Of a stretch of 64,000 nt of DNA, positions 24,448 to 35,436 are shown piece after piece. The position numbers and the translations under genes were made by a program. Origin of the DNA: CAVWGP01 sp963754645 (GTDB lineage Bacteria > Pseudomonadota > Alphaproteobacteria > Bin65); contig CAVWGP010000011.1 of assembly GCA_963754645.1 (NCBI GenBank), positions 1,302,001 through 1,366,000 on the forward strand, in the 5' to 3' direction. The notes below the pieces were generated by a model. That model worked only from the letters and a program-made list of their open reading frames with translations, did no database searches and was not told the origin of the DNA. Numbering within the stretch: the first letter of the stretch is position 1; every line of letters starts with the position of its first letter.

Positions 24448-27400
24448 TTACTCCGCCGCTTGCTTCAACGCCGCGCGGCGCTTGGCCGAGGCCGCGGCGT
24501 CGATGCGGCCGGTGGCGTCGATGACGCAGCCATAGGCCTCGCGCGCCGCGTCGCCCGACACATAGCCCTGGTCGACATCGTTGGCGATCGCCGCGATCGG
24601 CCGCTCCAGCGGATTGCCGTAGCCCGAACCGCCGCCGAGATAGAGCTCGATCATTTCGTCGGTCTTGTCGACCGTAACGATGTTGCCGCTGCCGAGATCC
24701 TCGATCACCGCGCCGCCGCGGTCGAGCCGCGCCCCGTGCACGGCGCCGCCGGCGGCGCCGCCGAACAGGCCGGTTTGGTCGACGCCGAAGCCCTCGGGAT
24801 AGACAGTCACCAGCGCCGGCAGCCCGTCGTCGTCGAGCTTGGCGACGCGAACGACTTGGCCGAGGCCGCCGCGTTGCGCGCCGGCGCCGCCCGAATCTCG
24901 GACGAAAGATTTCTCGACGACAAGGATCGGGCAGCGCGCCTCGAACAATTCGATCGAGGTGTTGGCGGCCGAGGTCGGATAGAGCAGGGCCGATTTGCCG
25001 TCCTGTCCGGCCGAGGCGCCTTGGCCGCCGCCGGTGAACAGGTGATCGGAATAAAGCCGCCCCGCCTTGTCGGTGCCGTAGAAATACATCGCCACGGGCA
25101 AGCCGGTATAAGCTTGCACGGCCTTTGGCGCCGCCGGCGCCAGGGCCTTGAACAGGTTGGGGCTGATATACCAGCCGGTGCGCGTGCGGTAGTTGACCGC
25201 CCGTGGCTTGTCGCAATTGAGGATGCTGCCGGCCGGCGCGGTCACGGTGAAGGGCCGGTAGCAGCCGGCATTGCCGCGCACGTTCGGCGTCAGCATGCAT
25301 TTCAGCGGATAGGTGACGTGCGCCTGGGTGTAGTTGAGCGTGCAATTGATGCCGCCCTGCGGCACCTGGGCCGGCGCCTCGGGGAAATCGACCTTGATCT
25401 CGTCGCCCTTCACCTCGATGCGGATGCGGTAGGTGAATTCGGCGCTGAACGGGCGGTTCGAAACATAGCTTTCGTAGACGCCGTCCGGGATGGCGCGGAT
25501 CGCGTCGCGCATCGCCTTCTCGGATTTGCTTTGCACGATCGCGGCCAGCGCGGTGAGATCGTCGAGGCCGTAATCGGACATGAACTCGAGCAGGCGCTGC
25601 GCGCCGATCGCGTTCGCGGTGATGAGCGCATGCAGGTCGCCGAGCACTTGCTGCGGGTTGCGCACGTTCTCGGCGAACAGCGTAAAGAAGTCTTCGGACG
25701 CTTGGCCCGCGCGATAGAGCTTCATCGGCGGAATCTGGAAGCCTTCCTCGTAAATCTCGCGCGCCCGCAACGTGTCGCGCGTGCCGCCGATGTCGCTGAC
25801 ATGGCCGACGGTGCCGACCATGCCCACCAGCCGCTCGCCGCGGAACACCGGCGTGACGATGGCGATGTCGTAGAGATGGCCGGCGCAGAGCCAGGGATCG
25901 TTGGTGACGAGCACGTCGCCCGGCTTGAGGCTCTGCGGCGGGAATTTCGCCAGCACGGCCTTGACCGCCTTGGGCAGGCAGAGATTGAACACCGGCATGG
26001 CGCGCGGGCTGTGCGCCAGCGGCTCGCCATTGGCGTCGAGCAGCTCGCAGGCGAAATCCTGCGCTTCGCTGATGACGAGGGAAAAGGCGGTGCGGCACAC
26101 GGTCTGCCACATTTCCTCGACTACGGTGACGAGCCGCGCCCACATGATTTCGAGGCCGACGGAATCCGACTCGATGCGCTCGATCGCCTCGGCGCGCGGC
26201 ATGTCGGCCGTGATGCGCAGCGCCGGCGCCTTGGGCGCGCCGATCTGAATGCGCAGGTTGAGCGTGTCGTCGACCAGGAGCGAATCGCCCGGCGGCACGA
26301 CGGTCGTGGCTTCGTGCTCCTCGACGATGGCGGGGCCGGCGATGCGGTCGCCCGGGCGCAGCGCGTAGCGGTCGTACACCGGCGTGTCGCGGAACGCGCC
26401 GTCGAAATAGGCCGGGCGCGAGCCCTTCTCGCGGTTCACGATGTTGGACGACGTTGTGACCAGCTTGAGCGCAACGTGCGGCGCCGCGCCTTCGATGCGC
26501 ACGCGCCAGCCGATCGAATTCGATCTCGGCGCCGCTGAACACGTGGGTGTAATGCTTGGCGTAGGTATCGACGAAGGCGGCGCGGATTTCGCCGAAGCGG
26601 GCGCCGCCGAGCGCGCCGTCCGGCACCGGCACGGTGATCTCGTGCATCTGGCCGAGCAGGCGCATTTCGGCGAAGCGGCTGACTTTGATTTCGTTGGCCG
26701 GCACGCCCGATTCGACAAGGCGCCGGCGCGCTTCGGTTTCGAGTTCGCCGAGGATGCCGTTGATCGCGCCGTAGTCCGATTGGGCGTTGAGCACCGCCGT
26801 CGCCGAGCGCGACAGCTCGATGCTGAGCGGCGCCGCGAGAAAGCCGAGCGCGGCCGCGGCACCCGAGGCCGGCGGCACGATGATTTCGCCGATGCCGAGA
26901 TTGCGCGCCACGGACGCGGCATGGGCCGGCCCGGCGCCGCCGAAGCCGACCAGCGAATAGCGCCGCGGATCGCGGCCTTTCTCGATCAGGTGAACGCGCG
27001 CCGAGCCCGCCATGCTTTCGGACACGATCTTGAAGATGCCGGCCGCCGCCGCGATCGGCGTCAGGCCGAGCGGTTCCGCGACCTTGAGCATCGCGCGCTC
27101 GGCCGCGGCGCGGTCGAGCTTCATGCGTCCGCCAAGGAAGAAATTCGGGTCGAGATAGCCGAGCATGAGATTGGCGTCGGTCACTGTTGGCAAAGCGCCG
27201 CCCTTGCCGTAGCAGGCCGGGCCGGGATCGGCCCCGGCGCTGTGCGGGCCGACCTTGAGCAAGCCGACCTCGTCGATGCTGGCGATCGAGCCGCCGCCGG
27301 CGCCGATTTCGATCATGTCGATGACCGGCGCCTTGATCGGCAGGCCGCTGCCCTTCTTGAAGCGATGGACGCGGGCCGCTTCCATGCGCGCGGCAATGTC

Positions 27401-28351
27401 GATCGTGCCGTTCTGCACCAGGCAGGTCTTGGCCGTGGTGCCGCCCATGTCGAAGGAGATGACGTCGCGCTTGCCGGCGCGCTCGCCGAACAGGACCGTC
27501 GCCAGGCCGCCGCCGGCCGGGCCGGACTCCAACAGCCGGATCGGGAAGCGCCGCGCCAAATCCGGCGCCGCAAGGCCGCCCGAGGATTGCATAAGATAGA
27601 GCGCGCCCGTGAATCCCCGGCCGTGCAATTCGCTTTCGAGCCGGCCGACATAGGAGTTGAACAACGGCTGGACATAGGCGTTCGCCGTCGTCGTCGTCGC
27701 GCGCTCGTATTCGCGCATCTCGGGAACGACCTCCGACGAGAGCGAGACTCCGAGCTTGGGGAATTCCGCGCGCAGCAGCTTGCCCGCCGCCTGTTCGTGG
27801 GCCGCGTTGGCATAGCAATGCAGGAAGCAAACGGCGATCGCCTCGACGCCGTCGGCAACCAGCGCCTGGGCGGCGCGGCGGATTTCGGCGGGATCGAGCG
27901 CCTTGATCACCCGCCCGTCATAGGCGACGCGCTCGCCGATCTCGACGATGTGGCGCCGGTCGGCCAACGGGGTCGGGAAGCGGAGGAAGAGGTCGTAAAT
28001 GTCGTAGCGCTGTTCGATGCCCATTTCGAGGATGTCGCGGAAGCCCGCGGTCGTGAGCAGGCCGACCTTGGCGCCCCTGCGTTCGATGATGGCGTTGGTG
28101 ACCAGCGTGGTGCCGTGCAGAAGTTCTCCGACATCGGCGAGCTTGATGCCTTCGGCGGCGACCAATTCGTCGAGACCTTGGAGCGCGCCCACCGAGGGAT
28201 CGGCCGGCGTCGTCAGGCTCTTGTGCAGCCGGAGCTGGCCGCTTTTCGAATCGAGCAGGACGAAATCGGTGAAGGTGCCGCCGATATCGAAGCCGATCCG
28301 ATAGCGGGCGGAAAGCCGATCCAGGGTCTTGGTCATCGTGGTCGCCGACAT
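24448..28351 (-). CDS. Fused hydantoinase A/B (5-oxoprolinase-type), one-base frameshift
   Basis: An ATP-dependent amidohydrolase of the 5-oxoprolinase/N-methylhydantoinase family, opening cyclic imides or lactams. The N-terminal HyuA half starts near RIGFDIGGTFTDFVLLDSKS and carries ISFDMGGTTAKTCLV and EIGAGGGSIASID (acetate/sugar-kinase-like ATP site). The HyuB half starts around DSVGLEIMWARLVTVVEEMW and contains LVTNDPWLCAGHLYDIA. A single extra base near 26508-26514 splits them; removing it gives one chain of about 1300 residues, close to eukaryotic-type 5-oxoprolinase. The start at 28351 begins MSATTMTKTLDRL. First gene of a five-gene minus-strand run. Substrate unknown. Confidence 0.88.
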
Positions 28352-28567
28352 GGTGTCTCCGTCTAGGCGCGGCGGCCCCTGGCGGGGCCCGATCCGGCAC
28401 CGTCTCATAGCCTTTCGCGGCCGGCGATTGTATCCGCGTTTTTTCGTGCCCGCCATGCCTTGGTGGGGGGCGGATTTCGCTGCGGTATCGCCGTTGTTTT
28501 GCTATGAAGGGCGGCAGCGGCGCCGGCCGGAAGAAGCGCGGCGTGGCGGGGGAGGGGCGGCGCTATC

Positions 28568-29626
28568 ATGCAATTCGGGTTGAACTTTTTTCCGTGCCTG
28601 TCGCCGGCGGAGAAATCCGGCACGCAATATTTCAGCGAGGCGCTGGAACTGATCGGGCTGTGCGACAAGCTCGGCTACAGCCATGTCCGCCAGGTCGAGC
28701 ATTATTTCGAGCCTTATGGCGGCTATAGCCCCAATCCCATCGTCTTCCTTGCCGCCGCGGCGCTCAAGACGCAAAAGGCGCGGCTGGTCACCGGCGCCGT
28801 GCTGCCGGCGTTCAACAATCCGCTGAAGCTGGCGGGCGAGATCGGCATGCTCGACGGCATTTCCGGCGGCCGGCTCGATGTCGGCTTCGCCCGCGCCTTC
28901 CTGCCGCACGAATTCGAGCGCCTGGGCGTCAGCCTCGACGAAAGCCGGCGGCGTTTCGACGAGGGCGTCGAGCAGGTGCGCCTTTTGCTGGAGAACGACA
29001 AGGCCTCGCATAGCGGCGAATTCCGCAGCTTCGACAACGTCACCTCGCTGCCGCGCCCGGCGCAGCGCCCGCGTCCGCCGTTTTTCGTCGCCGCGATCGG
29101 CACGCCGCAATCCTTCGCCGAGGCCGGCCGCAAGGGCTACGGCTTGATGGCGATCCCGATCGACGCCACGCGCATGGCGGAATTGTTCGGCATTTACCGC
29201 GAGGCGTGGCGCTCGGCCGGGCATCCGGGCAACGGCCGGATCATGAACTCCTTTATGATGTGCGCGGCGCCGGCGCGCGAGCAAGCCATGGCGGCGGCGC
29301 GCGTCCCGATGAGCGCGCATTTGCAGGGCCTGGTCGCCGCCGCCGCGGGCTGGCTCGCAGGGGCGAGCACCAAGGATTATCCGGGCTACGACAAGATGAT
29401 TGCGCAAATTCGCGCCGAAACCTTCGAAAACCAGGTCGAGAAAGGCCTGTGCTGGGTCGGCACGCCCGACGATATCGCGGCCATGCTGTTCGACTATCAC
29501 CGCAAGGTCGGCGGCTTCGACACGGCTTCGCTGCTGCTGTCGCCGGCCGCGATGCCGATCGAGGATTCGAAACGCTCGATGCGCCTGTTCGCCGAGCAGG
29601 TGATGCCGCGCGCCGCGGCGCTGTGA
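28568..29626 (+). CDS. Luciferase-like (LLM-class) flavin-dependent oxidoreductase
   Basis: A 352-residue TIM-barrel flavin monooxygenase of the bacterial-luciferase family. It starts MQFGLNFFPCLSPAEKSGTQ and contains VRQVEHYFEPYGGYSPNPIV, RLVTGAVLPAFNNPLKLAGE, and GGRLDVGFARAFLPHEFER, matching FMNH2-binding strands of the LLM class. CWVGTPDDIAAMLFDY is the typical late segment. Its ATG is 216 bases from the divergent hydantoinase start. An M24 protein and soxBDAG follow at short spacing, suggesting one operon for oxidising an amine or related compound. Confidence 0.87.
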   Translation: MQFGLNFFPCLSPAEKSGTQYFSEALELIGLCDKLGYSHVRQVEHYFEPYGGYSPNPIVFLAAAALKTQKARLVTGAVLPAFNNPLKLAGEIGMLDGISGGRLDVGFARAFLPHEFERLGVSLDESRRRFDEGVEQVRLLLENDKASHSGEFRSFDNVTSLPRPAQRPRPPFFVAAIGTPQSFAEAGRKGYGLMAIPIDATRMAELFGIYREAWRSAGHPGNGRIMNSFMMCAAPAREQAMAAARVPMSAHLQGLVAAAAGWLAGASTKDYPGYDKMIAQIRAETFENQVEKGLCWVGTPDDIAAMLFDYHRKVGGFDTASLLLSPAAMPIEDSKRSMRLFAEQVMPRAAAL

Positions 29627-29639
29627 TTTGGAGCACGAC

Positions 29640-30962
29640 ATGACCTTGAAGCTCAACCCGCCCTTTCCGCCGCACAAGATCCCGAAAGGCGCCAAGCCCA
29701 CCCAGGTGCCGCGGAAATATCTGCCGCAGCTTTCGCTCGGCGAGCGCGACCGGCGCTGGGACGCGCTGCGCAAACGCATGCTGATGGCCGGCACCGATGT
29801 CTTGTTCTTCCTGGGCAACGACATCTATTGGGACATGGGCATCGCCAACATGCGCTATGTCTTCAATGCCGGCAGCAAGATATCGAGCTACGGGTTGTTC
29901 TTCATCGACCGCGATCCGATCATGTGGAACTCGGTCGCGCACATGAATCGGCCCTACAATTTCCTGCTGTCGATGCAGGATTGGATCGGCGATATCCGCA
30001 CGTTTCGCGGCTTGCCGGAAATCTGCGCCGAGATCGCGTCGCTCAGTTACGCCAAGAGCCGCATCGGCATGGTGGGCTTCTCGTCGACGATCCAGACCGT
30101 GCCGACGCTGCTGCACGGCGAGGTCATGGCTCTGAAGCGCGAGCTGCCCAATGCCGACTTCTTCGATGCGAGCTGGATCCTCGAGCAGATGCGCATGGTC
30201 AAGAGCGAGGAGGAAATCGGCCAGCTGCGCAAGGCGGGAAAGATCGCGCGCAAGGTGATCGACGCCCTGGTCGAAACCGCGCGGCCCGGCGTCACCGAGG
30301 CCGAAGTTTTCGCCGAGATGATCCGCACCCAGATCGCCAATGGCGGCGAGCCGAACATCTTCAATCTCTTCGCCTCGGGCCCGATCGATCATCCGGCGCG
30401 GGAGCTGTGGCACCTGTTGCACGGCCTCGATCAGCCGCAGGTGCCCTCGATGCGCCCGCTCGCCGCCAACGACATCATCGTCGCCGAGTGGCACACGAAA
30501 TACGGCGGCTATCTCTGCCACACGGAATACACCGTCTATGTCGGCAAGAAGCCGCCCAAGCCATTGCTCGATATTTTCAAGGTCGCGGTCGAATGCCTCG
30601 ACGTGAGCAAGACGGTGTTCAAGACCGGCAACACGCTGCGCCAGGTCTGGGAGGCGGTGCGCAAACCGGCGGAACGCGCCGGGCTCGATTTTGTCGAGCT
30701 GGGTTTCCACGCCATGGGCCTGGGCTCGCCGGAGTTCCCCACCGTGATCTACAAGGAAGGCTTCGGCAGCAACGCGCTCAACGGCCACCGCATCGGCGAT
30801 TTCGTGCTCGAAGAGGGCATGTGCTTCGGCAACAACATCGATCTCTTCAACCCGCGCTGGAAATGCGACGTCGGCGTGATGTATTCCGATTTCATGGTGG
30901 TGCGCGACAAGGGCGCCGAATGTCTGATCGGCACGCCGCGCCATCTCGGCGTCACGGGATAG
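29640..30962 (+). CDS. M24 family protein lacking canonical metal ligands
   Basis: A 440-residue pita-bread-fold protein of the aminopeptidase P/creatinase family. The first metal motif reads AEWHTKYGGYLCHTEYT, so the two ligand aspartates appear as Glu and His. The later glutamates are replaced in EEGMCFGNNIDL and VMYSDFMVV, while the histidine of GFHAMGLG remains. Metal-free members include creatinase and ectoine hydrolase. The ATG at 29640 has GGAG upstream; a TTG four codons earlier is less likely. It lies 13 bases after the LLM gene and 11 bases before soxB, so a sarcosine- or betaine-yielding amidinohydrolase/amidohydrolase role is attractive but unproven. Confidence 0.8.
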   Translation: MTLKLNPPFPPHKIPKGAKPTQVPRKYLPQLSLGERDRRWDALRKRMLMAGTDVLFFLGNDIYWDMGIANMRYVFNAGSKISSYGLFFIDRDPIMWNSVAHMNRPYNFLLSMQDWIGDIRTFRGLPEICAEIASLSYAKSRIGMVGFSSTIQTVPTLLHGEVMALKRELPNADFFDASWILEQMRMVKSEEEIGQLRKAGKIARKVIDALVETARPGVTEAEVFAEMIRTQIANGGEPNIFNLFASGPIDHPARELWHLLHGLDQPQVPSMRPLAANDIIVAEWHTKYGGYLCHTEYTVYVGKKPPKPLLDIFKVAVECLDVSKTVFKTGNTLRQVWEAVRKPAERAGLDFVELGFHAMGLGSPEFPTVIYKEGFGSNALNGHRIGDFVLEEGMCFGNNIDLFNPRWKCDVGVMYSDFMVVRDKGAECLIGTPRHLGVTG

Positions 30963-30973
30963 CGTGCCGCGCG

Positions 30974-32221
30974 ATGCAGCGATACTCGATCTTCTCGCTG
31001 CTGCGGAACGCGTTCTCCCACCACGAGGGCTGGGAGCGCGCCTGGCGCAGCCCGGAGTTGAAACCGCATTACGACGTCGTCGTCGTCGGCGCCGGCGGGC
31101 ACGGTTTGGCGACGGCCTATTACCTCGCCAAGGATCACGGCATTACGAATGTCGCCGTGCTCGAGCGCGGGCTGATCGGCCTCGGCAATATGGGGCGCAA
31201 CACCTCGACCATCCGCTCGAACTACGTGCGCGAACAGAGCATCAAGTTCAACGACGCCTCGCTCAAGCTCTACGAGGCGCTCGGCCGCGAGCTGAACTTC
31301 AACATCATGTTCAGCCAGCGCAGCCAGATCGACATCGTGCAAACTTATGCCAAGCTCCGCGACCTGCGCCGCCGCGCGCTGCACATGGACCTGCACGGCG
31401 CGGATTACGAATTCGTCTCGCCCGAGGAAATCCGCCGCGCCGTTCCCGTCATCGGCGATGCCGGCAGGATGCGGCTGCCGATTTTGGGCGGCTATCGCCA
31501 GAAACGCGCCGGCATCGCGCGCCACGACGCCATCGCCTGGGGCTACTCCCGCGCCCTCGATGCGCGCGGCGTTGAAATTCACCAACACGCCGAAGTCACC
31601 GGCTTTCTCAGCGGCGCCGGCGGCGCCATCGTCGGCGTCGAAACCGCGCGCGGCACGGTGCGCGCGAACAAAATCGCGATCGCCACGGCGGGCAATTCCA
31701 GCCACACGGCGGCGCTCGCCGGGCTGCGCCTGCCGCTGCAGACGCGCAATCTGCAAGCCTGGGTGTCGGAGCCGATCAAGCCCGTCATCGATATCCAGGT
31801 GAACTGCCCCGATATCGGCGTCTATGTCAGTCAATCGGACAAGGGCGAGCTCATTATCGGCGGCGGCACCGATCCGGAAAATTCCTACCGGCACGGCGGC
31901 AATCTCGCCGTGTTCGAGGATGTCGTGGCCGCCATGCTCGACATGTTTCCGATTTTCCGCCGCTTGAAGCTGATGCGCCATTGGGGCGGCGCGCTCGATT
32001 TCGCCCACGATGCGAGCCCGATCGTTTCGAAGACCGCGATCCCGGGGCTCTATATCACGTGCGGATGGTATGGCGGATTCAAGTCGATCCCGATCGGCGG
32101 CCGCACCTTCGCGCATCTGATCGCGCGCGACGAGCCGCATCCGCTCGCCGCCGATTTCACCCTGAGCCGCTTCGACCGCCTGGGCTTCGTCATCGAAGCC
32201 GGCACCGTCGCGCAGCGCTAA
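30974..32221 (+). CDS. soxB: Sarcosine oxidase subunit beta
   Basis: A 415-residue flavoprotein, the catalytic subunit of heterotetrameric sarcosine oxidase, demethylating sarcosine to glycine with tetrahydrofolate. It starts MQRYSIFSLLRNAFSHHEGW, the SoxB hallmark, with the FAD motif VVVGAGGHGLATAYYLA at about 36-52, then GNMGRNTSTIRSNYVRE near the covalent-flavin region. The C-terminus includes CGWYGGFKSIPIGG. It is followed by soxD, soxA and soxG in standard order. Confidence 0.93.
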   Translation: MQRYSIFSLLRNAFSHHEGWERAWRSPELKPHYDVVVVGAGGHGLATAYYLAKDHGITNVAVLERGLIGLGNMGRNTSTIRSNYVREQSIKFNDASLKLYEALGRELNFNIMFSQRSQIDIVQTYAKLRDLRRRALHMDLHGADYEFVSPEEIRRAVPVIGDAGRMRLPILGGYRQKRAGIARHDAIAWGYSRALDARGVEIHQHAEVTGFLSGAGGAIVGVETARGTVRANKIAIATAGNSSHTAALAGLRLPLQTRNLQAWVSEPIKPVIDIQVNCPDIGVYVSQSDKGELIIGGGTDPENSYRHGGNLAVFEDVVAAMLDMFPIFRRLKLMRHWGGALDFAHDASPIVSKTAIPGLYITCGWYGGFKSIPIGGRTFAHLIARDEPHPLAADFTLSRFDRLGFVIEAGTVAQR

Positions 32222-32236
32222 GGCGAGGCGCGGGCC

Positions 32237-32479
32237 GTGCAGATGATCCCCTGTCCCTGGTGCGGCGAGCGGCACGCGGCGGAATTCACCAATGTCGGCG
32301 AGCGCACGCCGCCGCGCGGCGAAGGCGCCGCCTTGGCGGAAGATGGGGCGTGGCGCGATTGGCTCATGTTCCGCGACAATCGCCGCGGCCCGCATGAGGA
32401 ATTGTGGTGGCACGTCAAAGGCTGCGGTACGTGGTTCGTCCTCAGCCGCGACACGCTCACCCACGAGATCGAGCGCTGA
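32237..32479 (+). CDS. soxD: Sarcosine oxidase subunit delta
   Basis: An 80-residue zinc-binding subunit. Starting at GTG 32237 it reads MQMIPCPWCGERHAAEF, aligning with other SoxD N-termini; an ATG two codons later is an alternative. Cys6, Cys9, His14 and Cys63 (VKGCGTWF) are candidate zinc ligands. FRDNRRGPHEELWWHVKGC is the typical central motif. The stop overlaps the soxA start by one base (TGATG). Confidence 0.92.
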   Translation: MQMIPCPWCGERHAAEFTNVGERTPPRGEGAALAEDGAWRDWLMFRDNRRGPHEELWWHVKGCGTWFVLSRDTLTHEIER

Positions 32480-35433
32480 TGCCGGCCAACAGCCATCGGC
32501 TCGAAACAGGCGGCGGCATCGATCGCGCTAAGCCGCTGGCCTTCCGCTTCAACGGCGTGCGCTACCAGGGCTATGCCGGCGACACGCTGGCCTCGGCCTT
32601 GCTCGCCAATGGCGTGCACTTCGTCGGCCGCAGTTTCAAATATCACCGGCCGCGCGGCATCGTCGGCGCGGGCTACGAGGACACGGGCGGCATCGTCCAG
32701 CTCATGGGCCGCGAAGATCGCCCCAACGCGCTGGCCGCTTGCACCGAACTCTATGACGGCCTCGAAGCGCGCAGCGTCAATTGCTGGCCCGGCCTGCGCC
32801 TCGATATCGGAGCGCTGATGCAGCTCGCGGCGCCGCTGCTGCCCGCGGGCTTCTACTACAAGACGTTCCAATGGCCCGATTGGCATCTCTATGAGCCGGC
32901 GATCCGCCGCGCCGCCGGCCTCGGGCGCGCGCCGAAAAGCTCGGTCGGCGACGACGCTTTCGAAAACCGCTACGGCCATTGCGACGTGCTCGTGGTCGGC
33001 GCTGGCCCGGCCGGCCTGATGGCGGCGCTCACGGCGGCGCGTTCCGGCGCGCGGGTTTTCCTCGCCGACGACGGATTGGCGCCGGGCGGCCGCTTGACGG
33101 CGGATGCGCGCGGCCTCGATGGCGCGGAGCCCGGCAAATGGATCGCCAATGTCATTGGCGAATTGCGGTCGATGCCGAATGTCCGGGTTTTTCGCGACGC
33201 AACCGTGTGGGCCTATCTCGAACATAATTATCTCGCCATGGTCGAGCGCAAGCCCGAAATTCCGGGCCTGCTGCAGCGCCATTGGCGAATTCGCGCCAAG
33301 CAAGTGGTGATTGCAACAGGCGCTTTCGAACGGCCGATCCCGTTTGCCGGGAGCGACCGGCCCGGCATCATGCTGGCCTCGGCGGCGCGCGCCTATCTCA
33401 ATCGCTACGGCGTGCTGCCGGGGCGGCGCATTGCCGTGTTTACGAACAACGACAGCGCCTATGAGGCGGCGGCGGAAATGCAGCGCGCCGGCGCCGCGGT
33501 CACCATGGTCGACGCGCGCGACGCGCTTTCCGAATTCGCGCAACGGCTCCGGGCGGCGCATGATCTCAACGTCATATCGGGCGCCGTCCTCGATGCGGCT
33601 TGGGGCTATCCCGGCGTTGAGGGCGTTTCGGTTTTCAATCGCCGGTCGGGCGGCAAATTGTCGGATTTGAATTTCGACCTGGTGTGCACTTCGGGCGGGT
33701 GGAATCCGGCCTTTCATCTCGCCTCGCAAAGCCGCGAAGCCCGCGCCGTTTGGCGGGAAAATCTTGCGACCTTCGTTCCCGAAACAGCGTCGCGCCGCTT
33801 CCACATCGCGGGCGCAGCGCGCGGCACCTTCGGCACGGCGGAATGTTTGCGCGGAGGTGCCGCCGCCGGTGCCGCGGCGGCGCGCGCCGCCGGTTTCGAT
33901 GCCGAGCCGGGCGCCTTGCCCGCCGTCGGGCCGGAACCCGGTTGCGAAATCGATCCGCTCTGGTACGTGCCGCCCAAATCGCGGCGCGCCAAAATCTTCG
34001 TCGATCTCGTCAACGACGTGACCGTCGCCGATCTCGCCCTGGCTCTGCGCGAAGGCTACGAGCACATGGAGCACGTCAAGCGCTACACGACCGCCGGCAT
34101 GGGCATCGACCAGGGCAAGACCGGCAACGTCACCGCCATCGCCGTCGTCGCGGCGCTCAAGGGCAAGCCGCCGCAGGAGATCGGCACGACGACGTTCCGG
34201 CAGCCTTATGCGCCCGTCGAATTCGGCGCCATCGCCGGGCACCGCGCCGGCCAACGCCTGACGCCGATGCGGCGCACGCCGATTGCGCCGTGGCACGAGG
34301 CCGCCGGCGCCGTGATGTACGAAGCCGGCTTGCGCTGGCAGCGGCCGGGCTACTATCCCAAGCCGGACGAAACGATCGAGGCCGCGACCATGCGCGAGGC
34401 CCGCGCGGTGCGCGAATCCGCCGGTGTCTACGACGCGAGCACGCTCGGCAAGTTCCTCGTCAAAGGGCCCGATGCGGTCAAGCTGCTCGACCTGCTCTAC
34501 GTCAATTCCTGGGCCTCGCTGAAACCGGGCCACGGCCGCTACGGCGTGATGCTGAGCGACGATGGGCTCATTGTCGACGATGGCGTCACCTTCTGCCTCG
34601 CCGAGAACACCTATCTCTTGCACAGTTCGACCGGCGGCGCCGACCGGGTTTATCTCCATATCGAGCAATTGCTGCAATATCACTATCCCGATCTGCGCGT
34701 GGCCGCGATTCCGGTCACGTCGCAATGGGCGAACGTCACCGTATGCGGCCCGCGCACGCGCGAAGTGATCCGCGCCGCGCACACCGATATCCCGATCGCC
34801 AAGGACGCGTTCCCCTTCATGACGCTGCGCGAGGGCCATGTCGCCGGCATACCGGTGCGCGCCGCGCGCGTCAGCTGGACCGGCGAACTCAGCATCGAGT
34901 TGAACACGCCGGCGCGGTACGGCCTGCAATTGTGGGAGAGCATTCTCGCCGCCGGAAAGGAATACGGCATCGCGCCGGTCGGCTCCGAGGCGAGCCACGT
35001 GCTGCGGATCGAAGCCGGCTACATCTCGACCGGGCACGAAGCCGACGGCACGGCGGACGTGTTCGATCTCGGGCTCGGCTGGATGGTGTCGAAAACGAAA
35101 CCCGACTTCATCGGCAAGCGCGCCATGGCGATGCGCCGCCGCGCCGAGCCGGTTCGGCGCGAGCTTGTCGGTTTTCTGCCCGAAGACCCCTCGCGGCTCG
35201 TGCCCGAAGGTTGCCCGATCACGCCGGGCGGCGTCCGCGCCGACAGCGAGGGGCTGGTCACGGCCTGCACGATGAGCCCGGCGCTGAAACGCACGATCGC
35301 GCTCGGGTTGCTGCAAAACGGGCGCGCGCGCCTCGGCGAAACGGTCATGGCGCGCGAGCCGGCGGGGCCGATCCGTTTGCGCGTCGTCGAGCCGATGTTC
35401 CACGACCGCGACCGCGCGCGGGTCAAGGGCTGA
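32479..35433 (+). CDS. soxA: Sarcosine oxidase subunit alpha
   Basis: A 984-residue subunit. The N-terminal 2Fe-2S-ferredoxin-like fold without cluster (PLAFRFNGVRYQGYAGDTLA onward) leads to a NAD-binding Rossmann domain (LVVGAGPAGLMAAL, 171-184). The half from about residue 600 is an aminomethyltransferase/GcvT-like folate domain (GVYDASTLGKFLVKGPDA, then SWTGELSIELNTPARYG). It contributes the tetrahydrofolate site of the heterotetramer. The start at 32479 is fixed by overlap with soxD and by the family N-terminus. No folate genes (purU, folD, glyA) follow, unlike many sox operons. Confidence 0.93.
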   Translation: MPANSHRLETGGGIDRAKPLAFRFNGVRYQGYAGDTLASALLANGVHFVGRSFKYHRPRGIVGAGYEDTGGIVQLMGREDRPNALAACTELYDGLEARSVNCWPGLRLDIGALMQLAAPLLPAGFYYKTFQWPDWHLYEPAIRRAAGLGRAPKSSVGDDAFENRYGHCDVLVVGAGPAGLMAALTAARSGARVFLADDGLAPGGRLTADARGLDGAEPGKWIANVIGELRSMPNVRVFRDATVWAYLEHNYLAMVERKPEIPGLLQRHWRIRAKQVVIATGAFERPIPFAGSDRPGIMLASAARAYLNRYGVLPGRRIAVFTNNDSAYEAAAEMQRAGAAVTMVDARDALSEFAQRLRAAHDLNVISGAVLDAAWGYPGVEGVSVFNRRSGGKLSDLNFDLVCTSGGWNPAFHLASQSREARAVWRENLATFVPETASRRFHIAGAARGTFGTAECLRGGAAAGAAAARAAGFDAEPGALPAVGPEPGCEIDPLWYVPPKSRRAKIFVDLVNDVTVADLALALREGYEHMEHVKRYTTAGMGIDQGKTGNVTAIAVVAALKGKPPQEIGTTTFRQPYAPVEFGAIAGHRAGQRLTPMRRTPIAPWHEAAGAVMYEAGLRWQRPGYYPKPDETIEAATMREARAVRESAGVYDASTLGKFLVKGPDAVKLLDLLYVNSWASLKPGHGRYGVMLSDDGLIVDDGVTFCLAENTYLLHSSTGGADRVYLHIEQLLQYHYPDLRVAAIPVTSQWANVTVCGPRTREVIRAAHTDIPIAKDAFPFMTLREGHVAGIPVRAARVSWTGELSIELNTPARYGLQLWESILAAGKEYGIAPVGSEASHVLRIEAGYISTGHEADGTADVFDLGLGWMVSKTKPDFIGKRAMAMRRRAEPVRRELVGFLPEDPSRLVPEGCPITPGGVRADSEGLVTACTMSPALKRTIALGLLQNGRARLGETVMAREPAGPIRLRVVEPMFHDRDRARVKG

Positions 35434-35436
35434 GCC

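Noticed and set aside
26505..26515. Programmed ribosomal frameshift in HyuAB
   Set aside because: No slippery heptamer or downstream structure is evident, and similar one-base shifts occur in many unrelated genes of this window.
23977..26538. An 853-codon plus-strand open frame
   Set aside because: It lies antisense to the HyuB and enoyl-CoA hydratase genes, has shadow-like composition and no recognisable domain.
29640..30962. Calling this gene true creatinase
   Set aside because: Only the fold and operon context agree; the characteristic creatinase residues could not be matched by eye.
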